Below, in pieces: positions 24,928-35,399 of a DNA stretch of 64,000 nt (its first letter is position 1; each line of letters starts with the position of its first letter). The DNA comes from Filosporella fistucella. Lineage: Eukaryota; Ascomycota; Leotiomycetes; Helotiales. Below the pieces are notes generated by a model. The model did not search any database. It saw only the letters and a program-made list of their open reading frames with translations, and was not told the DNA's origin. A program made the position numbers and the translations under genes. The stretch covers positions 1,550,001-1,614,000 of the forward strand of contig JAQJZZ010000012.1 in assembly GCA_030077755.1 (NCBI GenBank). Reading direction: 5' to 3'.

Positions 24928-25453
24928 ATGTTCGCCATTAACTCGTTCCTTCGGGCTTGCATTTGCTTCGTAGTTTTCTTTTCCTGTGTCTCGGGTTTAA
25001 AAATCCGTCTTCTTGATGAGCAGCCACTGTGAGTCGAGTCGTGTGATACCTTCACCGTTCTTGTCTTAGCCTCAGAAAGCGTCGCAATACCTAATATACT
25101 GATGTCCTCATAGACTGGCAACTTTCTTTCCTGAGCAGAATTACGCTGGCTTCCCATTTAGAATCCATGGGATTTATGATACGTGTTACGATTACAAGGG
25201 AATGGTACAAAGCATCACATTGAACGATGCAACGGAAGCTTGCGAGTTATTTGAGGTGACTGGGTGTGGCCTGGACTTGAAGGCGAGGGTTGGTATGTTT
25301 ACATCCCACAACGGGTTTGATTTCTGTTGACGAGAAAAAGTAGGTGCAAAGGAAGTCGATCGACCTGTGCCTAGATTTACGATGCCAGGTCGCATGGGAG
25401 CAGGAGTCAAGAGCTTGATGTGCTTTCAAAGGAAGAAAGAGGAGCTGAGATGA
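24928..25453 (+). CDS. small secreted cysteine-containing protein (effector-like), function unknown
   Basis: A gene that appears only after splicing. Exons 24928-25028, 25114-25292 and 25344-25453 give 129 aa. Introns are GTGAGT...CATAG and GTATGT...AGTAG, both with plausible branch sites. The N-terminus MFAINSFLRACICFVVFFSC is a classic signal peptide with cleavage likely near residue 23. The mature chain of about 106 aa has four cysteines (DTCY, EACE, TGCG, LMCF), enough for two disulfides, and no transmembrane segment or GPI signal. Size, secretion signal and cysteines fit the loose class of fungal small secreted proteins, which includes plant-interaction effectors; I recognise no named family. 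A minus-strand frame at 24822-25157 overlaps exon 1 and is probably its shadow. Confidence 0.6.
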
Positions 25454-26158
25454 GAGTTGCTTGAACCCGAAAAGATCGTGGTAGAGATCTGTGGGTTTGT
25501 GTCAACGGTTCTTTGTACAAATGACAAATCGGATTCATCCAATGTGGCATACTGTGTGACCCGTAGGATATACCATAAAACTGGTAACACTTGGATCAAG
25601 CGGTCCACATATTCAAATTATCCAAGATACAACTTCATAGGAAGAGCTTACCTCTTTTTGCGGGGTTTTGCGTTTGGGATACTATCTAGAGAGTAGGTGC
25701 TTCTAGAACTGAGAGGGAGGATCTACAAGTGTATAATTTACGACAAGAATTTTCCAATAGTACAGAGTTACGACTCCATTTTACAGTGTGAGATTTATGG
25801 AGATCTGCATCTTTGAATGGCATGTACAATTAATTACATATTAGTCTTCAAAAGACAACGTCAGAGACTTTGTCGGATGTAAAACTTGCCATTCTCTGAT
25901 GTTGCATTTGATCTTCAGCTTCAGACTGATGTCTACTCAGAGCAGGCAGTATATGGACGGTAAATGACAAGGATCTTCTCACTTGCTCATGAATCTCTAC
26001 TCATGGCATATGATAGCGTCGCACTATACACTGGACCTGATTCTCAGGCGAGCAAGCAAGAGTCGATTCTAACGAGAATTCATTCTTTTCTCCCCACAAT
26101 CTACCCCATGCCCCCCTCTATTCTATGAAGACCAATACTATCTATTTTTTTTACGCTA
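25454..26158 (+). other. AT-rich intergenic region
   Basis: No frame of interest. Short frames around 25457-25696 lack any domain. No repeat or RNA gene recognised. Confidence 0.35.
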
Positions 26159-26770
26159 GTGAAGGTTGCGCCGGTTATAGCCCAGCTAATCTTGGGCCTG
26201 GCTACTATCCAGATATCGGGAGTTTTGGTACATGGGCCCGATCATTTAAATGTGCTGGCGATCTATCAGACAGTGCTGAAGATATCAACGTTGGGGTGGC
26301 GGAGATTGGGCATGCGAGAAATCAAGCAAGTTATATTTCAGGCTTTTAAACCCAGGCTAAGATACCACAGGGTTGTGCTGTTCACTAATTTCTATCTCAA
26401 AAGCAACCCAGACATCTTCCGAGTCGAGGACAAAAAGTGTAATCATGTCCCAGGAGGTGCAATCCATACATTTATCTCAGCAAGCATAGGGTCTGGTATC
26501 TGGTACTGTCACTTTTCGACTGACCCGCCTGCGAAGGAGAACCCGCTGTATTCCTCTCTGCTGGAGAATACGAATATCTTCTGCCGCATGGAATTCATTA
26601 TTCCTCTTTTAGATGCTATTTTCGTTCTGCACAACTCATTGCTGGGGCAGTGGGGAAAAGGTACTTATATCACTGCACTAGCTTATGAACACTCTAATCT
26701 TGGTTGCAGTATGAAAGGACACCATACGAGATATGGTGGATTACGCAACGAACTTTGCCATGAAGCATGA
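26159..26770 (+). CDS. unrecognised ORF, possibly a gene remnant
   Basis: A 203-codon frame from ATG 26159 in AT-rich sequence. The start (MKVAPVIAQLILGLATIQIS) is hydrophobic and could be a signal anchor. I recognise no family, and splice sites do not obviously extend it. An overlapping 74-codon frame (26125-26349) in another phase has fairly protein-like composition, as if two frames of one former gene are seen. It could be a species-specific gene, a relic or chance. Low confidence that it is expressed as a protein. Confidence 0.2.
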   Translation: MKVAPVIAQLILGLATIQISGVLVHGPDHLNVLAIYQTVLKISTLGWRRLGMREIKQVIFQAFKPRLRYHRVVLFTNFYLKSNPDIFRVEDKKCNHVPGGAIHTFISASIGSGIWYCHFSTDPPAKENPLYSSLLENTNIFCRMEFIIPLLDAIFVLHNSLLGQWGKGTYITALAYEHSNLGCSMKGHHTRYGGLRNELCHEA

Positions 26771-27150
26771 TTGTCAAGAACCAAAATGTTGTTGATCATC
26801 TGGGACGGGAAGAAATATTTGACTCTTCACGTTCACGTTGGAAAGATTTCTTGAGGCAGCTGATGGGTTTCGTGATGATTTTATCGTGGTGTTAATGTCA
26901 TTCACTTCACTAATATCTCTTTAAGGAGCGTATGTTATAGTGAAGTGCCCAACGCGTGTTCTCGTCCTGTTTGCATAACTTGACCTGGCTCATCTAGGAA
27001 CATGCCCAGAACCCAGCATGCCCATCCTGTACAATATTTCAGGCTCTCTGTGCCTGAAATATTGGAGGGGAGAATATTTTCCTCGGCTGCTCTTTATGCT
27101 TCAATGTCCCACGTTCCCCAAAAAATTATTGCAATTATTATAACGACTAT
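26771..27150. other. intergenic region containing a perfect hairpin
   Basis: Follows the unrecognised ORF and precedes (on the plus coordinate) the 3' end of the P450 gene. It contains the 13-bp inverted repeat listed separately. No other feature seen. Confidence 0.4.
27032..27064. repeat. perfect 13-bp inverted repeat (hairpin) downstream of the P450 gene
   Basis: CAATATTTCAGGC at 27032-27044 and its exact reverse complement at 27052-27064 are separated by a 7-base spacer. It lies 87 bases past the P450 stop codon, within the likely 3' untranslated region, where it could fold in RNA. It could instead be a relic end of a small mobile element; no target duplication was recognised. Confidence 0.75.
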
Positions 27151-28866
27151 CTACTTTTCCACTGGTCGCAATCTCACGAACAATGGGCCCCTCTCCCAAA
27201 AGTTATAAACTTTCTGGTCAATCCACCCACGACTCTTTTCAGGCAGCTCCATGTCAAAGTTGAACACGATCCGTGCGAGTATTAGTCTCATTTCCGTGTA
27301 TGCCAAACTAGAAAGCCCCAGGTTAGCATAAACAGTTCCACCGTTTGCAGATGGAGAAAAGAATAAGCTTACTTCCTACCCAAACAATTTCTAGGCCCTA
27401 CACTGAAAGGCTGGAACGCTTCGCGATTGTCATCAGCAAACCTTGCATCCCCAAGGAATCGCTCAGGGTGATAGCTGAAAGGTTCAGCGAAGTGCTTCTC
27501 GTTATGGTACATTGCCCATTGATGAATAGATACTATGGTCTATCTTTGGTCAGTCTTGGTGGGGGAAATCATGCACAGAACGCACATCTTCGGGGACGAA
27601 AAAACCACTGATGGAACCTCCTCCCTTAGGAACCTGACGCGGCAGTCCTATGGGAACGGGGGGATAAATTCGTAGAGCTTCCTCTAGGCAAGCTTGCAGA
27701 TACTTTAGCTGCCCGACCGAAGTGATGTCAATCTCCTCCTCTTTGGTGAAAGCTGATCGAATCTCAGATGTTAGTTGAGACAGCGCTTCGAAATTAGTGA
27801 GCAACAGGTAAGTCACTCCTGATAGAAGTGTTGCTGTTGTCTCGGAGCCGGCGATGATAAGTGTACTGCTATTAGCCTCAACTTTACTGACCGGCATATC
27901 CTGCCAGAAAAGAACCATATCAGAGACGAAGTTATTTAGTCTTGAGATTTTGACTTACCCATTCACCCCTTTTCTTCAATAGACCTGCAATCAGGTCCGG
28001 GCGTGGATCTTTGACATTCATTCTCTTTCGAACTTTCTCTTTGGTAAATTCCATGTGTTTCTTCCGTGTAGCGATTACAGATGTAGGAACCATGCTGAGC
28101 ATCAATCTCCGTATGAGAGGGTAATGGCTGGCAGTCTGTAAAATTGTTCCAAGTGAAGCTGTTTTGAAAAGAGTCGCGACCCAGGGATGGTAGCTCGAAA
28201 TTTGGAGGCAACCGAAAGGGTCTCCAAATGCCAAATCGCCAATGATATCGAATGTGGTAAAGTTATACCATGCTGCCATATTGACCTCACGATTTCCAGC
28301 CTTGCAATTCTCTTGAAGTCTTTGTATCAGAAGATCAACGTACTTCTTGATTATAGGTTGCTGATCTCTCATCGACCGATCAGAGAACCCATGGGAGAGC
28401 TGCCGACGTAGCCACCCGTGTTCATCACGCCCCGAGTTAACAATATCCGTTGGAATGTCGAGAACCGGTCTATAAAATCCTTTGAATTTACCCATCTCCT
28501 CACTCCCATTAGTGCCAGTTCTATGACCCATGATATCTTTCCATGCTGTAGCATCGGCAAACGCAAGTTCATTGGGCGCTACACGCACCACGGCGCCATA
28601 TTTCCCGTGAAGGCGTAGAATATCTCGGTAGAGAGTGCCTTGCAGAATTCTATAACTATAAGGAATGCGTGACGCCCTGTTAAATATTGGGCCAGGAAAT
28701 GATCGGAGAGGATGAAAGAACAGATTATATATCGCTTGAGCTGCTGACCAGACTAGGGTCTGGGACACATTAGACAGAGACAGAATCAATATCCAAATAG
28801 TCTACTCACCAACACAGCCACCCTACCAATGAAACAAATGATCTTGAACATCCACTCCATAATCAT
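27151..28866 (-). CDS. cytochrome P450 monooxygenase (CYP65/isotrichodermin C-15 hydroxylase-like)
   Basis: Five exons, 28866-28810, 28759-27959, 27900-27586, 27539-27373 and 27307-27151, give 498 aa; four introns restore one intact frame from what looks like broken ORFs. The N-terminal membrane anchor is MIMEWMFKIICFIGRVAVLT, followed by the proline-rich hinge NLFFHPLRSFPGP. The I-helix oxygen-binding motif AGSETTA lies near residue 303, the K-helix ExxR in EEALR, then PERF, and the haem loop FSVGPRNCLG with its cysteine near residue 443. All catalytic elements are present. The sequence recalls fungal CYP65-type hydroxylases of secondary metabolism. It sits 11 kb from the PKS cluster with unrelated genes between, so a role in that pathway is possible but unsupported. 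The donor GTGCGT of intron 3 is weak. Confidence 0.88.
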
Positions 28867-30043
28867 GATGGAAATGACTTTCAAGGCAAAGGTAATTCCA
28901 GGAACTATGCCAGATCATGCGAGGAGAGTTTATATCTAAAGTATTTGGACATGCACCTCAAGATCATGAATACTTATACAGTGAATTCACAGTCGATACA
29001 CAAATGACGTCCTCCATTGTCTCTTATCCTTGCGATTGCATATCACGAACACGAACTCGAGACCAAAGAGTTAGAAATATGAATCCTCGTACAAGTCGCT
29101 TGCCAGGTCCAACCATGTTACGGGATGAAACAGAATAACCAACATTTCAAGAACCGACCACATGAGGCACAACGAGAAAGCAAAGCCTGACTATATACAT
29201 ATTGTAATAGGATAAACTATTTAGTATTCGAGACTGAAATTATAGAGAATCTCAAAATCTCCACATTCGGACGCGAAAGAAGTCGAGGAAGTCCTGAAAC
29301 GGTCAATGAGGAATCTTATGCACTGGGCCGATCCTTGTCAGCACGGAAACATCGTAGCCAATCATGACTCCTAAACTTTATATAGCTTATGCCATTAAGG
29401 TTGAACAAAACGCACCAGTCGATATGAGTTGTTAAGAAAAGAATATTGTACTCATCATGAGAATCAGAACGAAACTTGACTCTTTGCCTTTGGAAACCTC
29501 CTGTGATACGCTAATCAAGTCGGGAATGTAGTCACGTATCCGAACGACCCCCTCCATAATCATCCAGAGACAATATGTGATGAGCGCGAAGGGAAAGGAT
29601 TGGGTTTACCTGTCGCCAATTCGATTAATCCGAGCAATTTTGTTGATTATTATCGTCGTAACATCCTCGAAAAAGTCCAACAGTCAGCAAACCGCACCTT
29701 TTGAAGAAAATTTGCCACCTGAGCTCGACACATAACTATGTCACTAGATCATAGCAAACAAGAGTTTTTGGTAAGTTATGTTACGTGGCCATTGAACAAT
29801 GGCTGGCTACCATAGAAAAGGACAAATGCAAAATTATGAGGAGGAGGTATATACTAGAGTAATCATGCTGTACTAGATATATGTAGAAGCAAGATCGCTG
29901 TGCTAAAGCTATTGCTCATGAATTTAATTACTATACACATCATATCTTCCAGATATTGAATGATGATCACGATCTGACACCATCAACTATACAATACTGA
30001 CATTCATTTAATCAAGTCTTCAAACGTAATCACCGAATATATC
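28867..30043. other. AT-rich region upstream of the P450 gene
   Basis: Promoter side of the P450 gene plus an AT-rich stretch. Frames such as 28917-29138 have no recognisable content. No transposon ends or RNA genes recognised. Confidence 0.35.
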
Positions 30044-31040
30044 TTAGACCGCTTTAAGAGGTCTGCGTGGATGCATAGGGGTAGAGACCACATCTCCGAC
30101 TGCAACGTTGTATCCAGGTAAGTTTACCAGGGGACTGACGAGAGAGAATTGTTGCGCTATCATATTACGATTTGCGGAATCTGCTGGTGGATCATAAGAG
30201 CTTCTGCCCATTGAACGCATAGTGCTGGGATTAATAGAGGACGCGGATCGAGCGAATGGAAACTGGAAGACTAAAGTAAGGGAATATATTAAACAGAAAA
30301 GCTCTGAATAATAAGTATAGGAAGCAAGCATACTATACTGGCAAACATCATTGATGACATTTTGATGAATTTTCCAAGCTCGTCCCTGCGAGTCTATCTG
30401 ATATGGAATTCCGGTCTAGTAAAGTTAGTTCTAATTGAGCTAGAGACATATGCGTATCGTTGCTCACCTGACCACTATCTTGTGACGAATCTTGGAAGTA
30501 TTCTGTGTTACCACCGAAAATGTGAAGTTCAAGATAGCGTTCTGACTCTACATTGACAGATCCATAATATGGAGCAGTAATACCCGGTGGGGTGATAGGA
30601 CGACCATTCCCAAGGAACTTAATGAGCAAATGACCGCCCACCTCGTGAACGAACATCGTGGCAAATAGGAATTGACAGGTTCGGAATGGCTGTTGAAGTG
30701 CTGATTGTGAACTGATCGACAAACCATCATAGCATCAACCCGATAAATATGCTCAGTAAGACTTTGACCTTCTTTGAGTGTGATACATACACTTGCGTTG
30801 ATCAAAGACTATTTGATCTCGTGGGGTGAACTATTCTAGTGTTCTAAACTATTCACGTCAAGGGCGAGTACCCGGAATGTTTACATTGTCCATGCGACGA
30901 TCTATGATGACAACTGGAAACCTTGACCTGACTGCGGCCAGGAAAAAGTCTACCCATGATCTTGCGGCATTGCCATTATTGCCAAAGTGATTGATACTAA
31001 CACTCGTAAGCGCCAGCCGCTGAGCAACCCTCGCACGGCT
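30044..31040 (-). pseudogene. broken zincin-like (HExGGH) fungal hypothetical protein
   Basis: Blocks of one fungal protein family can be read in order on the minus strand but not in one frame. First ALTSVSINHFGNNGNAARSW and FPVVIIDRRMDNVNIPG (about 31015-30865), then TLKEGQSLTEHIYRVDAMM (about 30780-30725), then a one-base shift into LSISSQSALQQPFRTCQFLF, FVHEVGGH and YLELHIFGGNTEYFQDSSQD. A GTGAGC-to-CTAG intron (30467-30416) leads to TGIPYQIDSQGRAWKIHQNV, and a final block (FPFARSASSINPS) ends at 30044. The HEVGGH string sits where relatives carry an HExxH-type zinc site. The family is one I know only as hypothetical proteins with this signature. The frame break, a stop upstream and no clear start suggest a pseudogene; a split or mis-spliced real gene is the alternative. 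Confidence 0.5.
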
Positions 31041-31170
31041 CGACCCGGCCCTTCACTCCCACGAAACGCGCACTGACTTTCAATACATCCTCCACACCCA
31101 CATCTAATCTCAGACAACTTCACATCAAGAAAGACATGGTATCTTGAAGAATCACGATCTCTATGGCAGC

Positions 31171-32236
31171 ATGGCATCAACTCAGCAGTCATTGAAGGTT
31201 TCTCTGAACGACCTTCCAACTGATCACCTCCTCGCGTTTAATCGCACGTTAGGCAATGTCTTGTATACATCGCTAGCAGAGCGTACCTTCGCTCAGATTA
31301 TTGATGGGATCCCTACAAGAGATGAAATTGGATACTTTCCTACATACAGCAAGGAAATACGTGACAATACTGCTTCATCTCCAGAATCTATTGAAGCAGC
31401 AAAAACACTCCGAGAACATTTCACCATGTACACCACTCAAGTCGACGCTAGAGTTAGTATCCATATCCTCATCTACGCAGATTTTAACATTTTTAAGTTA
31501 GATCGCCCAAGCTTACCAGAATACTGCAAATGGATCTCGCGAATTCTATTTGCACTTGCTTGAGCTGGTAGCTGTGGCTTGCCACGATATCGCTGGGCTA
31601 GTCTACACCAACACCGAACCAGGTCTTCGTCGAAATGGGCAGAGCCAGGAACAGCGCATTGCCGCCCTTGAAGGTCGCCCAACAGATTTTATGCATGAGG
31701 ACTATCGCGACTTGCAGCAATATCCTCAAGGCGTAGCGGATGTGGTGGGGTACTGGGCTGAATACCATCTTTTTGGTGGGGTAGTTTTGTTTGACAGGGG
31801 AGAAAGTGAGATAGAAGTAAGTAACACCATGAGTCCCCTTGCCTTCCCCCAAAATATCGAACTTTTGAGTCCCTTCGGAATTGCTGGTTTCAGTTCGTTA
31901 ACAATGAATACCTAGTGTAAGCGTTCATTCTTGCATCCCGTTGGAAGTTTCCGGATTTTCGAGATCTCCGAGTCACAAATCCAGGAGTTTGCCGATTATG
32001 TTCAACGACTTGTTAGTGAAACCATCGACGATATCCAACCACCATTTCCATTTAAGGCAGAAAAGTATACCTACAGAGTTGATCCCTTTGATGCTATGGA
32101 TCTCAACATTTATCGAGACAAATATGAGCGAAAAATCCCACCAGAAAGGCCTGCAAGATGTGTACAGCGGCTCGCGGACTTCCCCGAACTTCAAGATGCA
32201 CTTATACAGATTAATCGTCCGGATTCAAGCAAATGA
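31171..32236 (+). CDS. conserved fungal hypothetical protein
   Basis: Three exons, 31171-31452, 31502-31816 and 31916-32236, encode 305 aa, all joins in frame (GTTAGT, GTAAGT donors). No named domain is recognised, but the blocks YPQGVADVVGYWAEYHLFGG, VVLFDRGESEIECKRSFLHP and YRVDPFDAMDLNIYRDKYER resemble a set of ascomycete hypothetical proteins. No signal peptide or membrane segment. The start at ATG 31171 (MASTQQSLKVSLNDLPTDHL) is chosen over the upstream non-ATG extension; ATG 31163 is out of frame. No function is assigned. Confidence 0.7.
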
Positions 32237-33059
32237 TTGAAATCACCTGAATCTGGCATCACTAAGACATCTTATGCAGCACTCGCCACGTCGTACAGTG
32301 TATGCCACCAAGGCCAATTGGAAAGAGAATGTTGAACAACGCGGTGCATGGCGGGATTATGGAGTTATTTTTGAGTCGTGGTTGATTGCCGATCTACAAT
32401 ATTTGAATTCGTACGACACTGCAGGATATTGGCGAGCGAAACAGATCCCGCTTGGGGATTACTGTAATATTATTCTATGTTTGAAAAGCTATTGACATTC
32501 GTTCAGAAAAGTAAATGATAAGTTCAAACTCAGACTCGATTGAGGCTGTCCCTGCAGTCGAGACCCATATGTTGATTTTGGCTTCCATCTCGATCGTTTA
32601 AGACGCTCGGTATATCTCCCCACTGGAAACCTATCACTTTCGGCCCTCAGAACCATTTGTCTTCATTTTATTGCCAAGCTTCACTTATGCAGGATCCTGT
32701 TCTATTATACTCTGCTCTACTGCACGTCTTTCTGGGGTCTTCAATTTGCTTCCATTTCAGTGTCACTTCAGATCCATCTAATACTGTGAAACTACGAGTA
32801 TTACAATAATCAATTAAGCAGTACCCTCTCGCTTCAATAGCGTCCTTAGAAGACCCTTGTCTCGAGTGACAGACACAACAGCAACATCAATCCTATTGGA
32901 ACCAACGCGCATGCTGGTTCATGAACCCCATGACAAGGCAATGTGGATGACGAGACATCAACAAGTTTCCATTGCAATGGAATTTTGGGTGCGACCTGCT
33001 TCATTCCTCACCTTTCCTTCACCCATCTAAACATCAGCCTCTTTCTCATGCCCCCCTCT
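32237..33059. other. convergent intergenic region with a short open frame
   Basis: Between the hypothetical gene and the DUF421 gene. A 73-codon frame from 32274 to 32495 has protein-like composition but no recognisable family; it could be a remnant. The rest is unremarkable. Confidence 0.35.
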
Positions 33060-33676
33060 CTAACGATCATTCTCGTCTTGCTGCTCACACAGTGCCTTGT
33101 ATGCTGGTACAGCCATCAAGACATCCGGCTCAACTTTTGCATCTTCCAACTCCTTTGTGAACACACTGATAGTCCCATTTGGTTCAATGATTGCACACTC
33201 CACTTGAAAAATATTCAGCACGCCATTAGATCTAAGCGCTGCGTTCAGATCGGCAGATGAAATGCGATGCTTCCTCATGACATTCATCAACCGTTTGCTT
33301 CGGAATGCCAGAACAAGAGATGACCTTGAAAAACCCACGCGAAATGATGCATGCGCGAAGTGACCGTAGAGGTCAAATATTGAAATCCCAACATGGTCGC
33401 CAGAGCAAGAAGTCCTCGTACAAGAGAGTTTCCATTGACTATTCCCGCGAGGGTGCTTCCTAATGCAATGTCGACTATCCAGTCGAATACAGTTATAGGT
33501 GCAATGGATCGATTACTGCCAATGAGAAGGCAGGCAAAAAGGACTCCCACGACGATGGATCCGATGGTAATGGGATGCAAAACACCAGCCTTGACGTAAA
33601 AGTTTGATATTTGGAGAACGTCAGGCCCGGAGATAATTACTGTTCCGTTAGTGTCGCTTGAACTTGTTACAGACAT
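33060..33676 (-). pseudogene. DUF421 (YetF-like) membrane protein with a one-base frameshift
   Basis: DUF421 proteins have a few N-terminal membrane helices and a soluble C-terminal domain; the family is chiefly bacterial, with fungal members. From ATG 33676 the first frame gives two to three membrane segments (ITIGSIVVGVLFACLLIGSN), then FDWIVDIALGSTLAGIVNGN and LATMLGFQYLTSTVTSR. Near 33325-33340 the homology continues in another frame (SLVLAFRSKRLMNVMRKHRI, NGVLNIFQVECAIIEPNGTI, VEPDVLMAVPAYKALCEQQ) to the natural end at 33060. No GT-AG intron of usable size fits the join, so a one-base indel is the simplest explanation. The rest is intact and well conserved, so the break is recent or a sequence error. 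As written, translation ends at 33287 after 129 codons, losing the soluble domain. Confidence 0.75.
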
Positions 33677-34554
33677 GATGATATTCGAGGGTGGAAGTTA
33701 AGGGAATTGATTCCCTCCTCTGGCCTCGAAGAAGGAGGTGATGAAGCTCACCATGATTTCAAGACAGAAGAACGACTTAACCTAGGGACTAGCTAAAACC
33801 TCAATTTCAGTCTTCACGTGCTGAACTCTATGCTGTTGAAGCCTTATTCGTGTAGAAGTCTGAAGATCTAGAAGTTACAAACTTAGCCACAATTTAGTGC
33901 CTTTTGTTGTGTGCCTGGGAATGAATTTCCAACCCTTCTAGTTTAAGTCAAACCAGACCGGAGAACTAGCAGAATCTCAAAGAAACTGTCCTCCCTATTA
34001 TCAATGTAGTTTGGTCACACGAAATTAAAACGACACCTCATCGAACTTGACATAAAATTGTCTATTATACACGTAGCTCTGGGACCCCCTACTATGACGA
34101 TTCCAGACCCTCGGGTATTTTGCGGGGTACGACCCGTCTCTTGGCACAACTCATCACTCGTCCTACGTAATAGCGACATCAGATTCTCGAACCTGTTTTG
34201 CTCGGGAACTAAAGTTCGCAACAAATTACTAGATACCAGGTGATTGGATAGTGGCGCAGTGGTACGCTTCCGCCACAGATGTTGTTGGATCTCGATGGAT
34301 CTGCTGCTGCTGCCGTCCCGCTACAGATCCCAGTGACATGGATTTTGTCCAAGATAATATCCTGCGATGACATAGCTGCTGCCTTCAGCAGTCAGTTGTC
34401 TATCAAGAGAAGTGCTTATAAAGGGATATGTCTTGGGGACTGCTCAAGACTTCCGGAAAAAAATTACTGTAACTCAAGGCTCAAATCACAAAATCGCATC
34501 ACAACTGTTTAAATACAAACACGAAACTTTGAACTTTAAATACTTATAACCAAA
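33677..34554. promoter_or_regulatory. divergent intergenic region (DUF421 / con-6)
   Basis: Upstream regions of two diverging genes. A string near 34243-34285 resembles a tRNA D-arm but lacks a B box and acceptor stem. Nothing else recognised. Confidence 0.4.
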
Positions 34555-34972
34555 ATGGCCGACAGTAAGTAGATGCCTAATACAGCCTCTACTTCTCGCA
34601 CATAATGTCATTTATTCTTCATTGTCTTGCAAAGAATTTTGATTCAAACTTTTGAATCACTCAAGTAGCTGACTGGATTCAACAGACTTACGTTCCGCAA
34701 CTGCCGTTGGCCAAAACCCAACTTTCGCTACAACAGTCAGCAAAGAAGAAAAGATCCTCGGTGATAAGGCCGTTGGTGGTATGGATGATGACAAAGATCA
34801 TGTTCCAAATGTAACTGGTGGTCTCAAGGCGTAAGTTGAACTCCTATGCACAACAATATTTTTGATCTGGGAACTAATTGTATCATACTTTAGTGCAATT
34901 AGCAATCCAAATACGTCCGAGAAAGCCAAGAAAGAAGCTGAGGAGAAGTTGAAGGTTTTGGATGGGAAGTAA
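34555..34972 (+). CDS. con-6: conidiation-specific protein 6 (CON-6) family
   Basis: Three exons, 34555-34564, 34686-34830 and 34894-34972, encode 77 aa; the first exon is only 10 bases (MAD plus one base) and the joins GTAAGT/ACAG and GTAAGT/TTAG are in frame. The CON-6 repeat signature is NVTGGLKAAISNPNTSEKAK near the C-terminus, with a weaker first copy near SATAVGQNPTFATTVSKEEK. The protein is small, hydrophilic, Lys/Glu-rich and lacks cysteine. In Neurospora con-6 is induced late in conidium development and the product is found in free conidia; the molecular role is unknown. The tiny first exon explains why it is missed by simple ORF finding. Confidence 0.85.
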
Positions 34973-35399
34973 ATGGAAGTTATGACTTCCAAGATGTCCC
35001 AACATGTACGATCATATTACGATGCTATCACGATGTATACGTATTGTTCCTGACTTAACGCCTTATGCTTTGATTTGAATATGAATGCGAGAAGAGGCTG
35101 CAGAAAATCACGAAATTGACAATGATTTGTAAGGTATAAGTACTCAAAGATGGATCCATGTGTATTCTGTAGTTTCTGTTACATAATATTCCCAATGGAG
35201 GAGTACTGGCCTCTGCTAAATACAAGAAATAAAACCCCCAGTATCAAGAACAATTGCATAAATTCTTTCAGAAGACACGCAGAACAAACATACCGCCCGT
35301 AGCAGCAAAGAGCCAGTGCTCTCAATTAACTAAACGCAAGAAACTCATGGGAAAACCATCCTACGGCGCAAATAGAATAACAAGAAGACCTAGTGGCTA
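34973..35399. other. convergent intergenic region (con-6 / hemerythrin gene)
   Basis: 3' flanks of two converging genes; AT-rich, no feature recognised. Confidence 0.4.

Noticed and set aside
24822..25157. 111-codon Lys/Glu-rich minus-strand frame
   Set aside because: Overlaps the signal-peptide exon on the other strand; the spliced plus-strand model is better supported.
27151..28866. P450 read as a pseudogene because it is split over several frames
   Set aside because: Four canonical-size introns restore one continuous frame with all P450 motifs.
34243..34290. Possible tRNA (GTGGCGCAGTGGTACGC resembles a D-arm/A box)
   Set aside because: No matching B box, anticodon stem or acceptor stem could be drawn.
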